Assembly (NCBI RefSeq): GCF_004916905.1
Contig: NZ_SDLV01000025.1
Coordinates: forward strand, 124,001 to 188,000
Source of the DNA: Chryseobacterium candidae
GTDB lineage: Bacteria > Bacteroidota > Bacteroidia > Flavobacteriales > Weeksellaceae
DNA: 64,000 nt
Reading direction: 5' to 3'
Below the pieces are notes generated by a model. The model was not told the DNA's origin and did not search any database. It worked only from the letters and a program-made list of their open reading frames with translations. The translations under genes and the position numbers were made by a program. How positions within the stretch are numbered: position 1 is the first letter of the stretch; the number at the start of each line of letters is the position of its first letter. Shown here one piece after another: positions 43,477 to 52,153 of this stretch.

Positions 43477-44031
43477 CTATACTTTTAATATTCCTCTAAA
43501 ACCTCTTGCCGCATAGTAAGAATCTGCACCATTGTGATAAGTAAATACAGTATTGTACCGTCGGTCGCAGAAAACAGCACCTCCAAGTTCACGGATCTGC
43601 GTTGGTGTTTTGATCCAGCTTGAAGTCTTCTGGTCAAATTTTCCCAATTCCTGAAGCTGGCGGTATTCTTCCTCTGTTAAAAGTTCAATGCCCATTTCAG
43701 AAGCAGTATCAATGACGTTACTCTCTGGTTTGTTGGCTTTTCTGGCATCCCAGGCAGGATAATCATAGCATAAGCTTCGGCGTTTGGGACTTTCCGGAGA
43801 GCAGTCAACGAAGGAATATTCATCCGTTTTTTTATTGTAATCTACTACGTCGGGTTCACCTTCTGTGGCTTCCATTTCGTGTAAAGACCGGATCTTTTCG
43901 GGATTGGTTTCCAGTTTTTGCTGGATTTTTTCCCATTTTAGGTCTTTATGGCGGTTCATATTTTTTTCGAAACGGGCTTTTAGTGTTTTTAAAAGCTCGT
44001 TGATTTGTTCCTGGGTCAGTTTCTTTTTCAT
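43477..44031 (-). CDS. DUF4256 domain-containing protein
   Basis: 185 residues from the ATG at 44031 (MKKKLTQEQINELLKTLKAR). An upstream in-frame start exists, but its extension is not conserved-looking. The C-terminal FCDRRYNTVFTYHNGADSYY and ARGFRGILKV are typical of DUF4256. Function unknown. It is the last of a five-gene minus-strand run that begins with an ArsR regulator. Confidence 0.88.
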   Translation of the reverse strand: MKKKLTQEQINELLKTLKARFEKNMNRHKDLKWEKIQQKLETNPEKIRSLHEMEATEGEPDVVDYNKKTDEYSFVDCSPESPKRRSLCYDYPAWDARKANKPESNVIDTASEMGIELLTEEEYRQLQELGKFDQKTSSWIKTPTQIRELGGAVFCDRRYNTVFTYHNGADSYYAARGFRGILKV

Positions 44032-44170
44032 GTCAAATTTTATTTTGTTATATGGATATGTTGAGTGGTATTGTTGGAATTGCGAAGACGCAAATTTTAT
44101 TAATAATGCCTTTTTTAAAGACACTAGGATTTTATCTGCGATAAAATTTATTCATTTTAATCTTAAAACA

Positions 44171-44569
44171 TTAATCAATAATAGTGATTTTTCTTTCTGC
44201 CGGTCTGAAGTACCAGGAAATAATGACCAGTACCAATAATAATACTGCCGGAAAAGTTCTTCCTGCTGTGTCACCCACGATAAGATGGGAAATTACAGCG
44301 TCTGACATAACAAAGAAAAATCCTGCATACGCCCATTCTTTCAACAGTAAACGTTTAGGAATTAAGATCGTAATAACGCCCAGAATTTTCCATACTCCGA
44401 TAATGATCATCAGATAAGAAGGATAGCCGAGATTGGTAAAATTGGCCAGCTCATCTTTATTTTTCATCAGCTGGACAATGGCCGTGGAAACCATTCCCAG
44501 AGCCATCCAAAGGGTAAATATCCAATAGATGATCTTTTTTCTTTTTTGTGATGGTTGTGGTGTGTTCAT
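44171..44569 (-). CDS. DoxX-family membrane protein
   Basis: 132 residues with four membrane segments (IIYWIFTLWMALGMVSTAIVQ, LMIIIGVWKILGVITILI, WAYAGFFFVMSDAVISHLIV, VLLLVLVIISWYF), the DoxX layout. Members accompany quinone or redox modules, but the role is unclear. It lies 15 bases after the YdeI-type gene. Confidence 0.85.
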   Translation of the reverse strand: MNTPQPSQKRKKIIYWIFTLWMALGMVSTAIVQLMKNKDELANFTNLGYPSYLMIIIGVWKILGVITILIPKRLLLKEWAYAGFFFVMSDAVISHLIVGDTAGRTFPAVLLLVLVIISWYFRPAERKITIID

Positions 44570-44584
44570 GATCTGTTTTTATAG

Positions 44585-45163
44585 TTAGTTGTTTAATCCT
44601 ATTCCTTCCATGATTTGTGGAATACATTTTTCAATGCGGGCTTCACGGGTTTTGGACTGTTTGGCAGAAGAAAAGTGGAGTAGATAGGCTCTTTGTCTTC
44701 CGGGAGTTAATGCTTGGAAAGCTTCCTGTAATGCAGGATTTTGATCCAGCTTCTCCTGAAATTCCTCAGCTATTTCAAACTCTTTTGTTTTCTTCATTTC
44801 CACTTTAGCGCCTGATTCTTCTATTTCAACGGCTTCAAACATATACGAGCGAAGAACTTCCTCCAGATCATTGATTTGCGCTAGCTCTGTAAAGCGGATC
44901 TGTCTTGCTGCCTGTACGTTTTTAGACTGCTGAATCAGGATATTGTCAGGATCTTTCATTAAAGCACCTTTGAAGAAGAGAAGGGCACAGTATTCCTTAA
45001 AACCGTGGATCAGGAAAATATTCTTCCCTTCATAGGTATAACAGGGACAGCCCCATTTTAAATCTTCTGTAAGCTCTGTACTCAGGGCAATAGTTCTTAA
45101 TTTTTCAAATTCTTCCTGCCATTGTCCGGCGTTTTCGAAGAAAAAATTAACTTTTGGATTCAT
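44585..45163 (-). CDS. YdeI/OmdA-family (DUF1801-type) protein
   Basis: 192 residues from ATG 45163. An N-terminal DUF1801 domain (LKWGCPCYTYEGKNIFLIHGFK, ALLFFKGALMKDP) is followed by the helical YdeI C-terminal region (LDQNPALQEAFQALTPGRQR, YLLHFSSAKQSKTREARIEK). The N-terminal extension upstream of this ATG is low-complexity repeat and was not used. Function unknown; it is often found with SRPBCC and DoxX genes, as here. Confidence 0.87.
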   Translation of the reverse strand: MNPKVNFFFENAGQWQEEFEKLRTIALSTELTEDLKWGCPCYTYEGKNIFLIHGFKEYCALLFFKGALMKDPDNILIQQSKNVQAARQIRFTELAQINDLEEVLRSYMFEAVEIEESGAKVEMKKTKEFEIAEEFQEKLDQNPALQEAFQALTPGRQRAYLLHFSSAKQSKTREARIEKCIPQIMEGIGLNN

Positions 45164-45178
45164 TGTGTGGTATGTTTT

Positions 45179-45285
45179 AGGGTTTGAGAGTATTAGAGTG
45201 GGAGAGGTTTGAGTTATTCTGGATAGTATATAAACCTCGAACCTCGTATCTTGTATCAAATTCTGGTATCACCTATTATCTGCTA
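45179..45285. repeat. Degenerate low-complexity intergenic repeat
   Basis: Starts with the 20-mer that is the exact reverse complement of 5313-5332. A related stretch (GTTTGAGAG repeats) follows the next start at 45770-45795. Then come loose repeats of 'acctcgtatcttgtatc' and 'ctgctacctgctacc'. Confidence 0.6.
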
Positions 45286-45289
45286 CCTG

Positions 45290-45754
45290 CTACCTTTCAC
45301 CTAACAATTCCTGCAAACGGTTATGCGCCATATTAATGCCCTGTGCAAAAGGCATTTTCAGGTGCTGATCTCTGAAGTCTACAGATTTATAAATGGTCTG
45401 GATCGTGATTTTGCTGGTGGTATCCGTTAATTTTTCAAATGTTAAAAACTCCATCTGAGCCGGAAATGGGGTGTTTTCCATCTGGAAAGTTCTTATAATT
45501 TTTTCATTCTGAACAATGTCATGAATAGTTCCATTGGCACTGAAAACTACATCGCCCTGAGGGTTTGACGTTTCGAAGCGATAACTTCCGTGCTGTTTGT
45601 TTTCGAATTGGGTTACTTTCGTTCCCATCCATTGTTCGAACAATTCAGCTTCTGTATACGCTTTGAAAAGAAGTTCTACAGGAAGATCAAATTCTCTGAT
45701 GATGAAAATTTCCTGTTTGCCGTCTTCTGCCTGAATTTTTGTTTTAAGTTCCAT
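45290..45754 (-). CDS. SRPBCC (AHSA1-like) domain protein
   Basis: 154 residues from ATG 45754. IIREFDLPVELLFKAYTEAE, LFEQWMGTKV and KIIRTFQMENTPFPAQMEF follow the AHSA1/activator-of-Hsp90-like pattern, with the C-terminal helix HLKMPFAQGINMAHNRLQEL closing the ligand pocket. Such proteins often accompany an ArsR regulator, here 186 bases upstream on the same strand. Ligand unknown. Confidence 0.87.
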   Translation of the reverse strand: MELKTKIQAEDGKQEIFIIREFDLPVELLFKAYTEAELFEQWMGTKVTQFENKQHGSYRFETSNPQGDVVFSANGTIHDIVQNEKIIRTFQMENTPFPAQMEFLTFEKLTDTTSKITIQTIYKSVDFRDQHLKMPFAQGINMAHNRLQELLGER

Positions 45755-45940
45755 ATTTTGAGTGGTGTTTAAGTTTGAGAGTTTGAGAGTGGGAGAGTTC
45801 AAGGTTTAAAGTTTAATGTTGTTATCCTTTCACTGCTCATTGACGATTCATTTGCAAAGCAAAATTCACTATTGACACTGGTGTTCACAATTTAAACTTT
45901 GACATCCATGGTCTCTCATCTCTTCGTCTATTATCTTTTA

Positions 45941-46270
45941 TTACTCTTTTTTCAAGTTCTGAAAAGCTTTCATCACACTTTCCAGCTTGTTGAATTTCTC
46001 ATCCCACATGTTGCGGAAGGGTTCTATAAAATCGGCTATTTCTTTCATTTTATTGGGATTCAGATGATAGATAATTTCTCTGCCGTTTTGTTCAGATCTC
46101 AGCAGTTCACATTCTGTAAGGATCTGAAGATGCTTTGAAACGGTAGGTCTTGCCGTATCAAAATTGGAAGCAATGGCTCCCGCTGTCATCGATTGTGCTG
46201 CCACCAACATTAATATAGACCGTCTTGTAGGATCTGCTATCGCCTGAAATACATCTCTTCTTAAATTCAT
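45941..46270 (-). CDS. ArsR-family transcriptional regulator
   Basis: 109 residues with the winged helix [40 protein letters not shown] and the wing [13 protein letters not shown]. No metal-binding cysteines are visible, so it belongs to the non-metal SRPBCC-associated ArsR group. It heads the cluster of SRPBCC, YdeI, DoxX and DUF4256 genes and probably controls it. A broken relative of its first 25 codons lies at 48721-48798. Confidence 0.9.
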   Translation of the reverse strand: MNLRRDVFQAIADPTRRSILMLVAAQSMTAGAIASNFDTARPTVSKHLQILTECELLRSEQNGREIIYHLNPNKMKEIADFIEPFRNMWDEKFNKLESVMKAFQNLKKE

Positions 46271-46349
46271 CGTGTAGTTATTTGACTACAAATATATGTG
46301 TAGTTATTTAGCTACGCAAATATTTTGTAATAAATTTTTGATTGTAATG

Positions 46350-46391
46350 AAAAAAGCTCAACAGTATAAGGTGATACATTGTTGAGCTTTG
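46350..46391 (-). terminator. Terminator after the Prc-type protease gene
   Basis: AAAGCTCAACA and TGTTGAGCTTT are inverted around a 17-base loop, with a T-run on the minus strand. Confidence 0.75.
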
Positions 46392-46413
46392 AATTTTTAT
46401 AGGAGAAGTATGC

Positions 46414-48525
46414 TTAAGATCTTACTTCCCAATCTTCAACTATATTGATGGCTTCCCGCAGATAGAGATCTTTCTGAAGATTTTTAATCCATGCCTCAGA
46501 TTTGCTTTTGAATGCGGCATCGTTTTTCTCTCTTTCAATATCCTTTGGATACATCGTGAATGTAAGACCATTTTCCCATGTTTTTAATATTTTGAATTTA
46601 TCATCCTCAGTTTTTCTCTGCTTCATCAGTCCGCTGTATTTCTGAATGCTTAAAGGCACTGTTTTTTCTTTCCCCAGATTTTCTCTCCATTGGGCATACT
46701 CAAGTAACAGTTTATAATTATCATTTTTAGCAATTCTCTCTGCACTTACTTTCTGCAAAGCCTGAATATTGAGAAAGTTTTGTTTATTGAAGGTTGTTCC
46801 CGGTATTTTATCCCAGGCCAATGCGTAGTCATCATATTTTTCACCTATCTCTGCATAAGAAAAGATATCTTTCATCGGGATATCTGAGCTTACTCCTTTT
46901 CTCTGTGTAGACTCTCCGGTGATCCTATAATATTTCTGAATAGTTAGCTTTACAGAACCAAAATCTTCTTCCGTATTTAAAAACCTGTTCAGATCTACAA
47001 ATACCTGTACAGTTCCTTTTCCATAGGATACAGGAGATCCCATGATAACTGCTCTTCCGTAATCCTGCATCACACCGGCTAAAATTTCTGCCGCAGAAGC
47101 AGACAGTTCATTCTGTAGAATTACAAGTGGACCGTTCCAGATGGGCGCTTCATTTTTATTTTTTAAAGTGGTAATCTTTCCATTTCCGTCTTTCACCTGC
47201 ACATAAGGGCCTGCATCCATGAAAAGCCCCATAATATCACCAACTTCCGTTAAAGAACCACCGGAATTACCTCTAAGATCAAGAACAATTCCCTGAATAT
47301 TTTGCTCTTTAAGTTTGATAATTTCATTTTTAATATCATCAGATGCATTTCTTCCGTCTTTGTCTTCAAAATCCGCATTGAACTTAGGTAAATTGATAAG
47401 GCCGTATTTCTTATCGGATGCATTTACGATAATACTTTTAGCGAAAGTATCTTCAATCGATATTTCTTCACGGTTCATAGTTACTTCCTGAATTGTTCCG
47501 TCTTTTTTCTGTACCGTTAAAGTAATGGGCGTTCCTTTTTCCCCTCTGATTAATTTGATGGCTTCGCCGGAAAGCATATCCACTACATTGACAGGTTCCG
47601 TATCGGGCGTAGATTTTATTTTTAAGATCTTATCACCTTCCGTAAGCTGCTTGGTCTTCCATGCGGGAGCTCCAATGGATAATGTCCCGATATAAAGGCT
47701 TCCTTTCTTTTCCTTAATCACTGCACCTATCCCGATTATTTTTCCTTTGAAGTCCATTTCAAAATCCTTCCTTCCCTGCGGTGAATAATAATTGGTATGC
47801 GGATCAAAAATATGAGTATACGCATTCATGTACACAGTAAACGAATCCATTTTTTGCCTTTTCCTGAATCTGATAAATTTTTCTTCCAGAAGATCTTTAA
47901 CGTTTTCTGTCGCTTTTTTTATCTTTTCATCCTGGCTGAGTATTTTGGGCTTGCTGCTGTTTTCCTCATTGGTAGAATCATCCTTCTTTTTTTCGCTTTT
48001 CCTGTTCAGGGATTCTATTTCCTGAAGAATATTGTATTTTACATATTTCCGCCATTCATTATATTGCTGCTGCTTGTTGGCAGGTGCATTTTTTAGTTTA
48101 GGTTCCAAAGTCAGTATTTCATCTTCTTCCAGATTGATGGGTTTACTGAAAATGTCTTTGGTCATTGTATCAATTTCATCAATCCTTTGAGACAATTTAT
48201 CCACGGTCAGTTTATAAAAAGTCAGATCTCCGGTGTTCAGATAATCGTCCAGTTTGGTTTCATATTTACGAAACTCATCCATATCAGATTGCAGGAAATA
48301 GGTTTTTGTAGGATCTATTGATTCAAAATACTGCTTATACACTTCTTTTGAATACGCATCATTAATAGGTTTGGGGCTGTAATGCAGGTAAGACAAAATA
48401 TTCTTGGTATTGACCATGATGATCTGCATCTTTTCTTCTTCATTGCCGGGAGGGCGGAAACCGAACGCAAAAAAGGTAAGCGGAAGAAGTAGTAAAAAAC
48501 GAACGGTTCTAAAATTTTTCAACAT
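46414..48525 (-). CDS. prc: Carboxy-terminal processing (tail-specific) protease, S41 family
   Basis: 703 residues. After a signal peptide (residues 1-22) come the N-terminal helical domain, a PDZ domain near 240-340 (GIGAVIKEKKGSLYIGTLSI, GDKILKIKS) and the S41 peptidase domain: LNLRGN-like VLDLRGNSGGSLTEV near 420, catalytic Ser in LSASAAEILAG (about 474) and Lys in SYGKGTV (about 500). A DUF3340-type C-terminal domain follows. It trims periplasmic proteins from their C-termini. Length is normal for Prc. Confidence 0.92.
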   Translation of the reverse strand: MLKNFRTVRFLLLLPLTFFAFGFRPPGNEEEKMQIIMVNTKNILSYLHYSPKPINDAYSKEVYKQYFESIDPTKTYFLQSDMDEFRKYETKLDDYLNTGDLTFYKLTVDKLSQRIDEIDTMTKDIFSKPINLEEDEILTLEPKLKNAPANKQQQYNEWRKYVKYNILQEIESLNRKSEKKKDDSTNEENSSKPKILSQDEKIKKATENVKDLLEEKFIRFRKRQKMDSFTVYMNAYTHIFDPHTNYYSPQGRKDFEMDFKGKIIGIGAVIKEKKGSLYIGTLSIGAPAWKTKQLTEGDKILKIKSTPDTEPVNVVDMLSGEAIKLIRGEKGTPITLTVQKKDGTIQEVTMNREEISIEDTFAKSIIVNASDKKYGLINLPKFNADFEDKDGRNASDDIKNEIIKLKEQNIQGIVLDLRGNSGGSLTEVGDIMGLFMDAGPYVQVKDGNGKITTLKNKNEAPIWNGPLVILQNELSASAAEILAGVMQDYGRAVIMGSPVSYGKGTVQVFVDLNRFLNTEEDFGSVKLTIQKYYRITGESTQRKGVSSDIPMKDIFSYAEIGEKYDDYALAWDKIPGTTFNKQNFLNIQALQKVSAERIAKNDNYKLLLEYAQWRENLGKEKTVPLSIQKYSGLMKQRKTEDDKFKILKTWENGLTFTMYPKDIEREKNDAAFKSKSEAWIKNLQKDLYLREAINIVEDWEVRS

Positions 48526-48720
48526 ATTTTTGATTGTGCTTTTAATTGAAAACTATACTTGTTTTGTTGCCATTAATTAATCTTTTTTCAATTAATTGAT
48601 TGAAAATAGCAGTAAACAAGAGCTTTCAATGTGCTTTTATAAAATCATGTGAATGTATGAAAAATATTGATAATAAGGAGTTGTGGAGGAGGATTTTAAA
48701 TAAGTTTAAGGATTAATGAG

Positions 48721-48798
48721 TTATATTTTTGTCAATATCAATATAGATTGTCTCGTAGGGTCTGCTATAGCCTGAAATGCATCTCTTAATAAATTTAT
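48721..48798 (-). pseudogene. Remnant of an ArsR-type gene
   Basis: Read on the minus strand this gives [20 protein letters not shown] followed by ILTKI and a stop. It matches the first 23 residues of the intact ArsR protein at 45941-46270 ([20 protein letters not shown]). The start codon has changed from ATG to ATA, and the frame ends after 25 codons. It lies just downstream of the ptuB-like gene stop at 48804. Confidence 0.85.
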
Positions 48799-48803
48799 TG
48801 AAT

Positions 48804-49637
48804 TTAGCTTTTTGTAGAAGAATAATTTCTATAGTAATCAAGAAAATAAGAATATTCCTTAAAGACTTTCCAAATATTTGGATTTGAAAATGTTTCTAAT
48901 AATTTAAAATCCTCCACAATTGTTTGAGAGTTTGCAATTGCATGTATGTTTATTTTTTCTTCCAAGGTACTAGTGCTTTCATCCAAAATTTGATGTATAG
49001 AAAGATTTGAAAGTGAAAATAGATACCATAATCTTCGGATATTTATCAAAATATCTTTGTTTAAATTTAAAATTTCAAAATAGTTTCTATTTTGTAAATC
49101 TAAAATATATACAATTGTACCATCAGGGAGATATTGAATTGAATTTTGCATCAAATTAAAAGGTGGGACAAATTCATCACCTCTTTCTCTATTACAGCAT
49201 GTAAAGTCTTCTGAAGATTCAAATATTCTACCATTACAAGATGCTACGATATTATGATAAGCAATATGATGAGGAAAAGGAGGTTTATTTAATTCATTTG
49301 TTGATGATTCAAAAACAATCTGAGGAATGACATTTTGATTTAGAATATTACTGTGTTGATAATAAGGAATAAAATCAACTAACATTGATTTAGTTCTAGG
49401 AATAATATGTTCAAGTTCGGTAGAATTATCATTTACAATATTTCTACAACAATAACAGCATTTATTATTTTGTTCAGTAATAAAAAAACTTCTAAATTTT
49501 ATTACAGGATTTTTAATTTGTGAATAACCTATATTTTGATATTTATATGTTCCATCATTTTGCTCGAGCCAATTAGCGTCAATAAAGTTTGTAACAAAAG
49601 CTATAGCGTCCTGATTAGTTTTGTCAAGATAAATCAT
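48804..49637 (-). CDS. ptuB: PtuB-like HNH endonuclease of a Septu-type defence system
   Basis: 277 residues. A zinc-finger-like HNH core is visible: KCCYCCRNI near residue 60, LEHIIPR near 75, YHNIVASCNGR near 127 and TCCNRERGDEF near 148, followed by a helical tail. The pattern matches HNH proteins (TIGR02646-like) that pair with an AAA ATPase in Septu. In Septu the nuclease is thought to cut DNA when the ATPase senses phage infection. The ATPase gene ends 7 bases upstream. Sequence is clearly more AT-rich than surrounding housekeeping genes. Confidence 0.8.
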   Translation of the reverse strand: MIYLDKTNQDAIAFVTNFIDANWLEQNDGTYKYQNIGYSQIKNPVIKFRSFFITEQNNKCCYCCRNIVNDNSTELEHIIPRTKSMLVDFIPYYQHSNILNQNVIPQIVFESSTNELNKPPFPHHIAYHNIVASCNGRIFESSEDFTCCNRERGDEFVPPFNLMQNSIQYLPDGTIVYILDLQNRNYFEILNLNKDILINIRRLWYLFSLSNLSIHQILDESTSTLEEKINIHAIANSQTIVEDFKLLETFSNPNIWKVFKEYSYFLDYYRNYSSTKS

Positions 49638-49644
49638 TTATGAA

Positions 49645-51129
49645 TTAAGCTTTATTATTTTGTTTTAATCTTTTATTTATTTCACTTTCTAGATATTTAT
49701 TATTTCTCCCTGCTATATCTATCAATTCGGTTTTAATTTGGCTAGCCTGTTCTAATTTCCCAAATTTTGTGAGTATCACAATAGAATCAATCAACTTTTC
49801 TAGTTCAGATTGACGATATCGAGCCCCCATCACTTCAGTAAGACCTGTATTATAATCAATACCATAAATATTGTCAACTTCTTCATTATAATAATCATTT
49901 CTATCGTGTTCTAGTTTAATAATCTTATTATTACTATCTGTTTTGAAATTACTAATAACTAGAGGTGAGTGTGTTGTTACAATAAACTGAATATTGGGAA
50001 ATGTTATTCTTAGGCGCTGTAAAATTTCTTGTTGTAAAGTAGGATGTAAATGAAGTTCAATTTCATCTATTAGGACAACGCCATTGCTTTCTATTCCTTG
50101 ATTTAATATATATGATCTGTAAGCAATGTCAATTACCATTGAAAACATACGTTTATATCCCATAGGTAATGTATCAAATGTAATTGATCTACTATCTTTG
50201 AATGTGAATTCTAAAGAAAAATCCTCCTTATTAAGGCGATTTATTGATATTCTGAAAAGCTCAAATTCATCATTAATAAAATTGTATGTTTTAGATAATG
50301 GTTCAGTAAATTTTATCAGTTTGTTTTGAATATAATCTTTCTCTTTTAAAAAATCTTTTCTTCTTGTATCATTTTGCAAATGATACAAATTTGATTTTAA
50401 TTTTTTTATTCTTTCCTTCCATTCTGGAACTTTGTCATAATCATATTTGTCTTTATTATCAATTAACTTTTCAAACAAAAAAATTTGTTCTTCGAACTTT
50501 TCTATGTCATGCTGAATATCTCTTTCAAAAGAAAATACTTTATAAAATCTATTTAGCCAGAGTTCCAGACAATTTGTTCTATCATCCCAACCATAATATC
50601 CTAAATCTCTTGGAAGAATATCCTGATAGACAATTTTCTTTGCCTTAGAACCAAAATTTATCAATTGGTGTGGAAATGAATCTGTGATGACAGCTAGTAC
50701 AGGAAGAGAAAGAGAGTTTTCTGTGTCCTGATTATAAAAGCCTAAAGCAATGTTTAGAGCTTCACTGTATTGAGTTGTCAATAAGCCTCCATTCATATTA
50801 TTTTTTACCATTGCCCATTCAATATCCGTATTATTGTAAATTGCTTTAAAAGTATTATTTATAGGATAGTTAAAATTTCTAGAATATGAATCAAAATTAG
50901 CTTCAAATTTTCCAAAAGATTTAACCTTGGCATTATTTGAAATAGATAAATTTTTTTGATGATTTTTAGATTTAGCAAACATAAAGCTTAAACCACGTCG
51001 AATACCTGATAGCACGCTTGATTTACCAGTTCCATTTTTCCCAATAAAGACTGTTGTTTCTATTCCATATTTTAACTCATAATGCTTAAAGCAACGAAAG
51101 TTATCAAATTTTGTTTCTGTAAGTTTCAT
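49645..51129 (-). CDS. ptuA: PtuA-like AAA (ABC/RecF-type) ATPase of a Septu-type defence system
   Basis: 494 residues. Walker A GKNGTGKS at 30-37, central coiled-coil region about 200-290, LPMGYKRMFSMVIDIAYR as the signature-like helix, Walker B VVLIDEIELHLHP near 353 and VTTHSPLVISN as the switch region. This is the RecF/OLD-like ATPase layout seen in PtuA. No TOPRIM domain is present, so it is not an OLD nuclease. It is followed at 7 bases by the HNH gene, which makes a two-gene Septu system the best call; a related ATPase-HNH effector of retrons is the alternative, but no reverse transcriptase is present here. Confidence 0.8.
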   Translation of the reverse strand: MKLTETKFDNFRCFKHYELKYGIETTVFIGKNGTGKSSVLSGIRRGLSFMFAKSKNHQKNLSISNNAKVKSFGKFEANFDSYSRNFNYPINNTFKAIYNNTDIEWAMVKNNMNGGLLTTQYSEALNIALGFYNQDTENSLSLPVLAVITDSFPHQLINFGSKAKKIVYQDILPRDLGYYGWDDRTNCLELWLNRFYKVFSFERDIQHDIEKFEEQIFLFEKLIDNKDKYDYDKVPEWKERIKKLKSNLYHLQNDTRRKDFLKEKDYIQNKLIKFTEPLSKTYNFINDEFELFRISINRLNKEDFSLEFTFKDSRSITFDTLPMGYKRMFSMVIDIAYRSYILNQGIESNGVVLIDEIELHLHPTLQQEILQRLRITFPNIQFIVTTHSPLVISNFKTDSNNKIIKLEHDRNDYYNEEVDNIYGIDYNTGLTEVMGARYRQSELEKLIDSIVILTKFGKLEQASQIKTELIDIAGRNNKYLESEINKRLKQNNKA

Positions 51130-51151
51130 ATTTTATTTTTTAAGAACAATT

Positions 51152-51178
51152 TTAATCATTAGTTTTTTTAATGATTAA
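51152..51178. promoter_or_regulatory. Perfect 10-bp hairpin upstream of ptuA
   Basis: TTAATCATTA and TAATGATTAA pair around GTTTTTT, 23 bases before the ptuA start. It could be an operator or a weak terminator. Confidence 0.5.
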
Positions 51179-51182
51179 ATAA

Positions 51183-51207
51183 AAATAATGGTAAATTTCC
51201 ATTATTT
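51183..51207 (-). terminator. Hairpin between the Xre gene and ptuA
   Basis: AAATAATGG and CCATTATTT, perfect nine-base stem with a T-run on both strands. It probably ends the Xre transcript. Confidence 0.6.
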
Positions 51208-51267
51208 TTCAAGTCTTCATTCTTCTAAATTTATTGATCTAAATTAATACTTTTACGCTTTAAAGCC

Positions 51268-51678
51268 TTAGTCTTTTATAATTAGTCTTTCCAACTTCTC
51301 AATCATTTCCTTCTGCTGCTGAAGCATACGCTCATAAAGCTCCACCATCTTATCAAGAGGATTAAAAGTAGGTTGAATATTTACAGCATTTAAAGTGGAT
51401 GTATCATTGCTTGTGAACGTATTAGAAATAATATTCACCGCCTGTTCCTCATCAAAATTCTCAATCGCTTCTGCAGGAACTTTCAAAATCTTCGCTACCT
51501 GTGCCAGAATATCAGATTCTACGGTTTCTTTTTGCTCTAAAAGGGAGATTTTCTTCTGGCTCCAGTCGTCGCCCATTTCAAAAGCCAGTGCTTCCTGTTT
51601 GATTCCCAGCATTTCGCGGAAACGCTTGATATTTCTACCCTGGTGTATTTTTTTATTTTGCATATCTGTGTAACTCAT
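51268..51678 (-). CDS. Xre-family helix-turn-helix protein
   Basis: 136 residues. The helix-turn-helix spans about 15-70 (IKRFREMLGIKQEALAFEMG, WSQKKISLLEQKETVESDIL, VAKILKVPAEAIENF), followed by a linker and a C-terminal coiled coil (MVELYERMLQQQKEMIEKLE). An ATG six codons in is an equally good start. It stands divergent from the SymE-like gene and upstream of ptuA on the same strand, so it could regulate either. Confidence 0.87.
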   Translation of the reverse strand: MSYTDMQNKKIHQGRNIKRFREMLGIKQEALAFEMGDDWSQKKISLLEQKETVESDILAQVAKILKVPAEAIENFDEEQAVNIISNTFTSNDTSTLNAVNIQPTFNPLDKMVELYERMLQQQKEMIEKLERLIIKD

Positions 51679-51828
51679 AATAACAAATATAAAGCTTTAG
51701 ATTAAAAAAATAAAGTGCTGTTTTAAAATAAATACTATTCTAAAATATCTCTCTTTCAGAATAAAATATACTTTCCTCAGATGGTTTATGCTTCTTATTA
51801 TACCTTCATTTGTAGAAAAATAACACCT

Positions 51829-52068
51829 ATGAAAAGAAAAAGAAGAATGAACAGCAGCAAATATAATGAACTGAACAATCGTTACCTTACGGTTTTCCTC
51901 AAATCATTTTCAAGAGCGTATGGCAAAATAGTCTACTTCCCCGAAATAAGAATAGCAGGGAAGTGGGTACAGCAATGTGGTTTTAAGGCAGGAGATAAAA
52001 TACTGGTTACGGTGAGCAGAAACCAGATTATTTTGGAAAGGGAAGTGGATTATGAGGGATCAGTATGA
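51829..52068 (+). CDS. SymE-like type I toxin family protein
   Basis: 79 residues from ATG 51829. The C-terminal half, FPEIRIAGKWVQQCGFKAGD followed by KILVTVSRNQIILERE, is the SymE signature (AbrB-like fold). SymE of E. coli is an SOS-induced RNA-targeting toxin controlled by an antisense RNA. I see no obvious antisense promoter. Start choice: a TTCATTTG box at 51804-51811 would put transcription after the earlier in-frame ATG at 51781. It is divergent from an Xre regulator. Confidence 0.72.
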   Translation: MKRKRRMNSSKYNELNNRYLTVFLKSFSRAYGKIVYFPEIRIAGKWVQQCGFKAGDKILVTVSRNQIILEREVDYEGSV

Positions 52069-52081
52069 TTTTTTTGATATT

Positions 52082-52153
52082 TCTCGCAGATTTTGGAGAT
52101 TACGCAGATCCTTTTAGAGTTATAATCTGCGATATCTGTTTCATCTGCGGGAG
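52082..52153. repeat. Imperfect palindromic element of the 'cgcagatt' type
   Basis: TCTCGCAGATTTT..ACGCAGAT and ATCTGCGATATC..ATCTGCGGGAGA are inverted. A shorter related piece (CTTGCAGATTTTTGG, TTAATCTGCAATATC) is at 53271-53310. Directly follows the SymE-like gene. Confidence 0.7.

Noticed and set aside
48804..51129. Retron with ATPase and HNH effectors
   Set aside because: No reverse transcriptase or msr/msd-like region is seen nearby; Septu is simpler.
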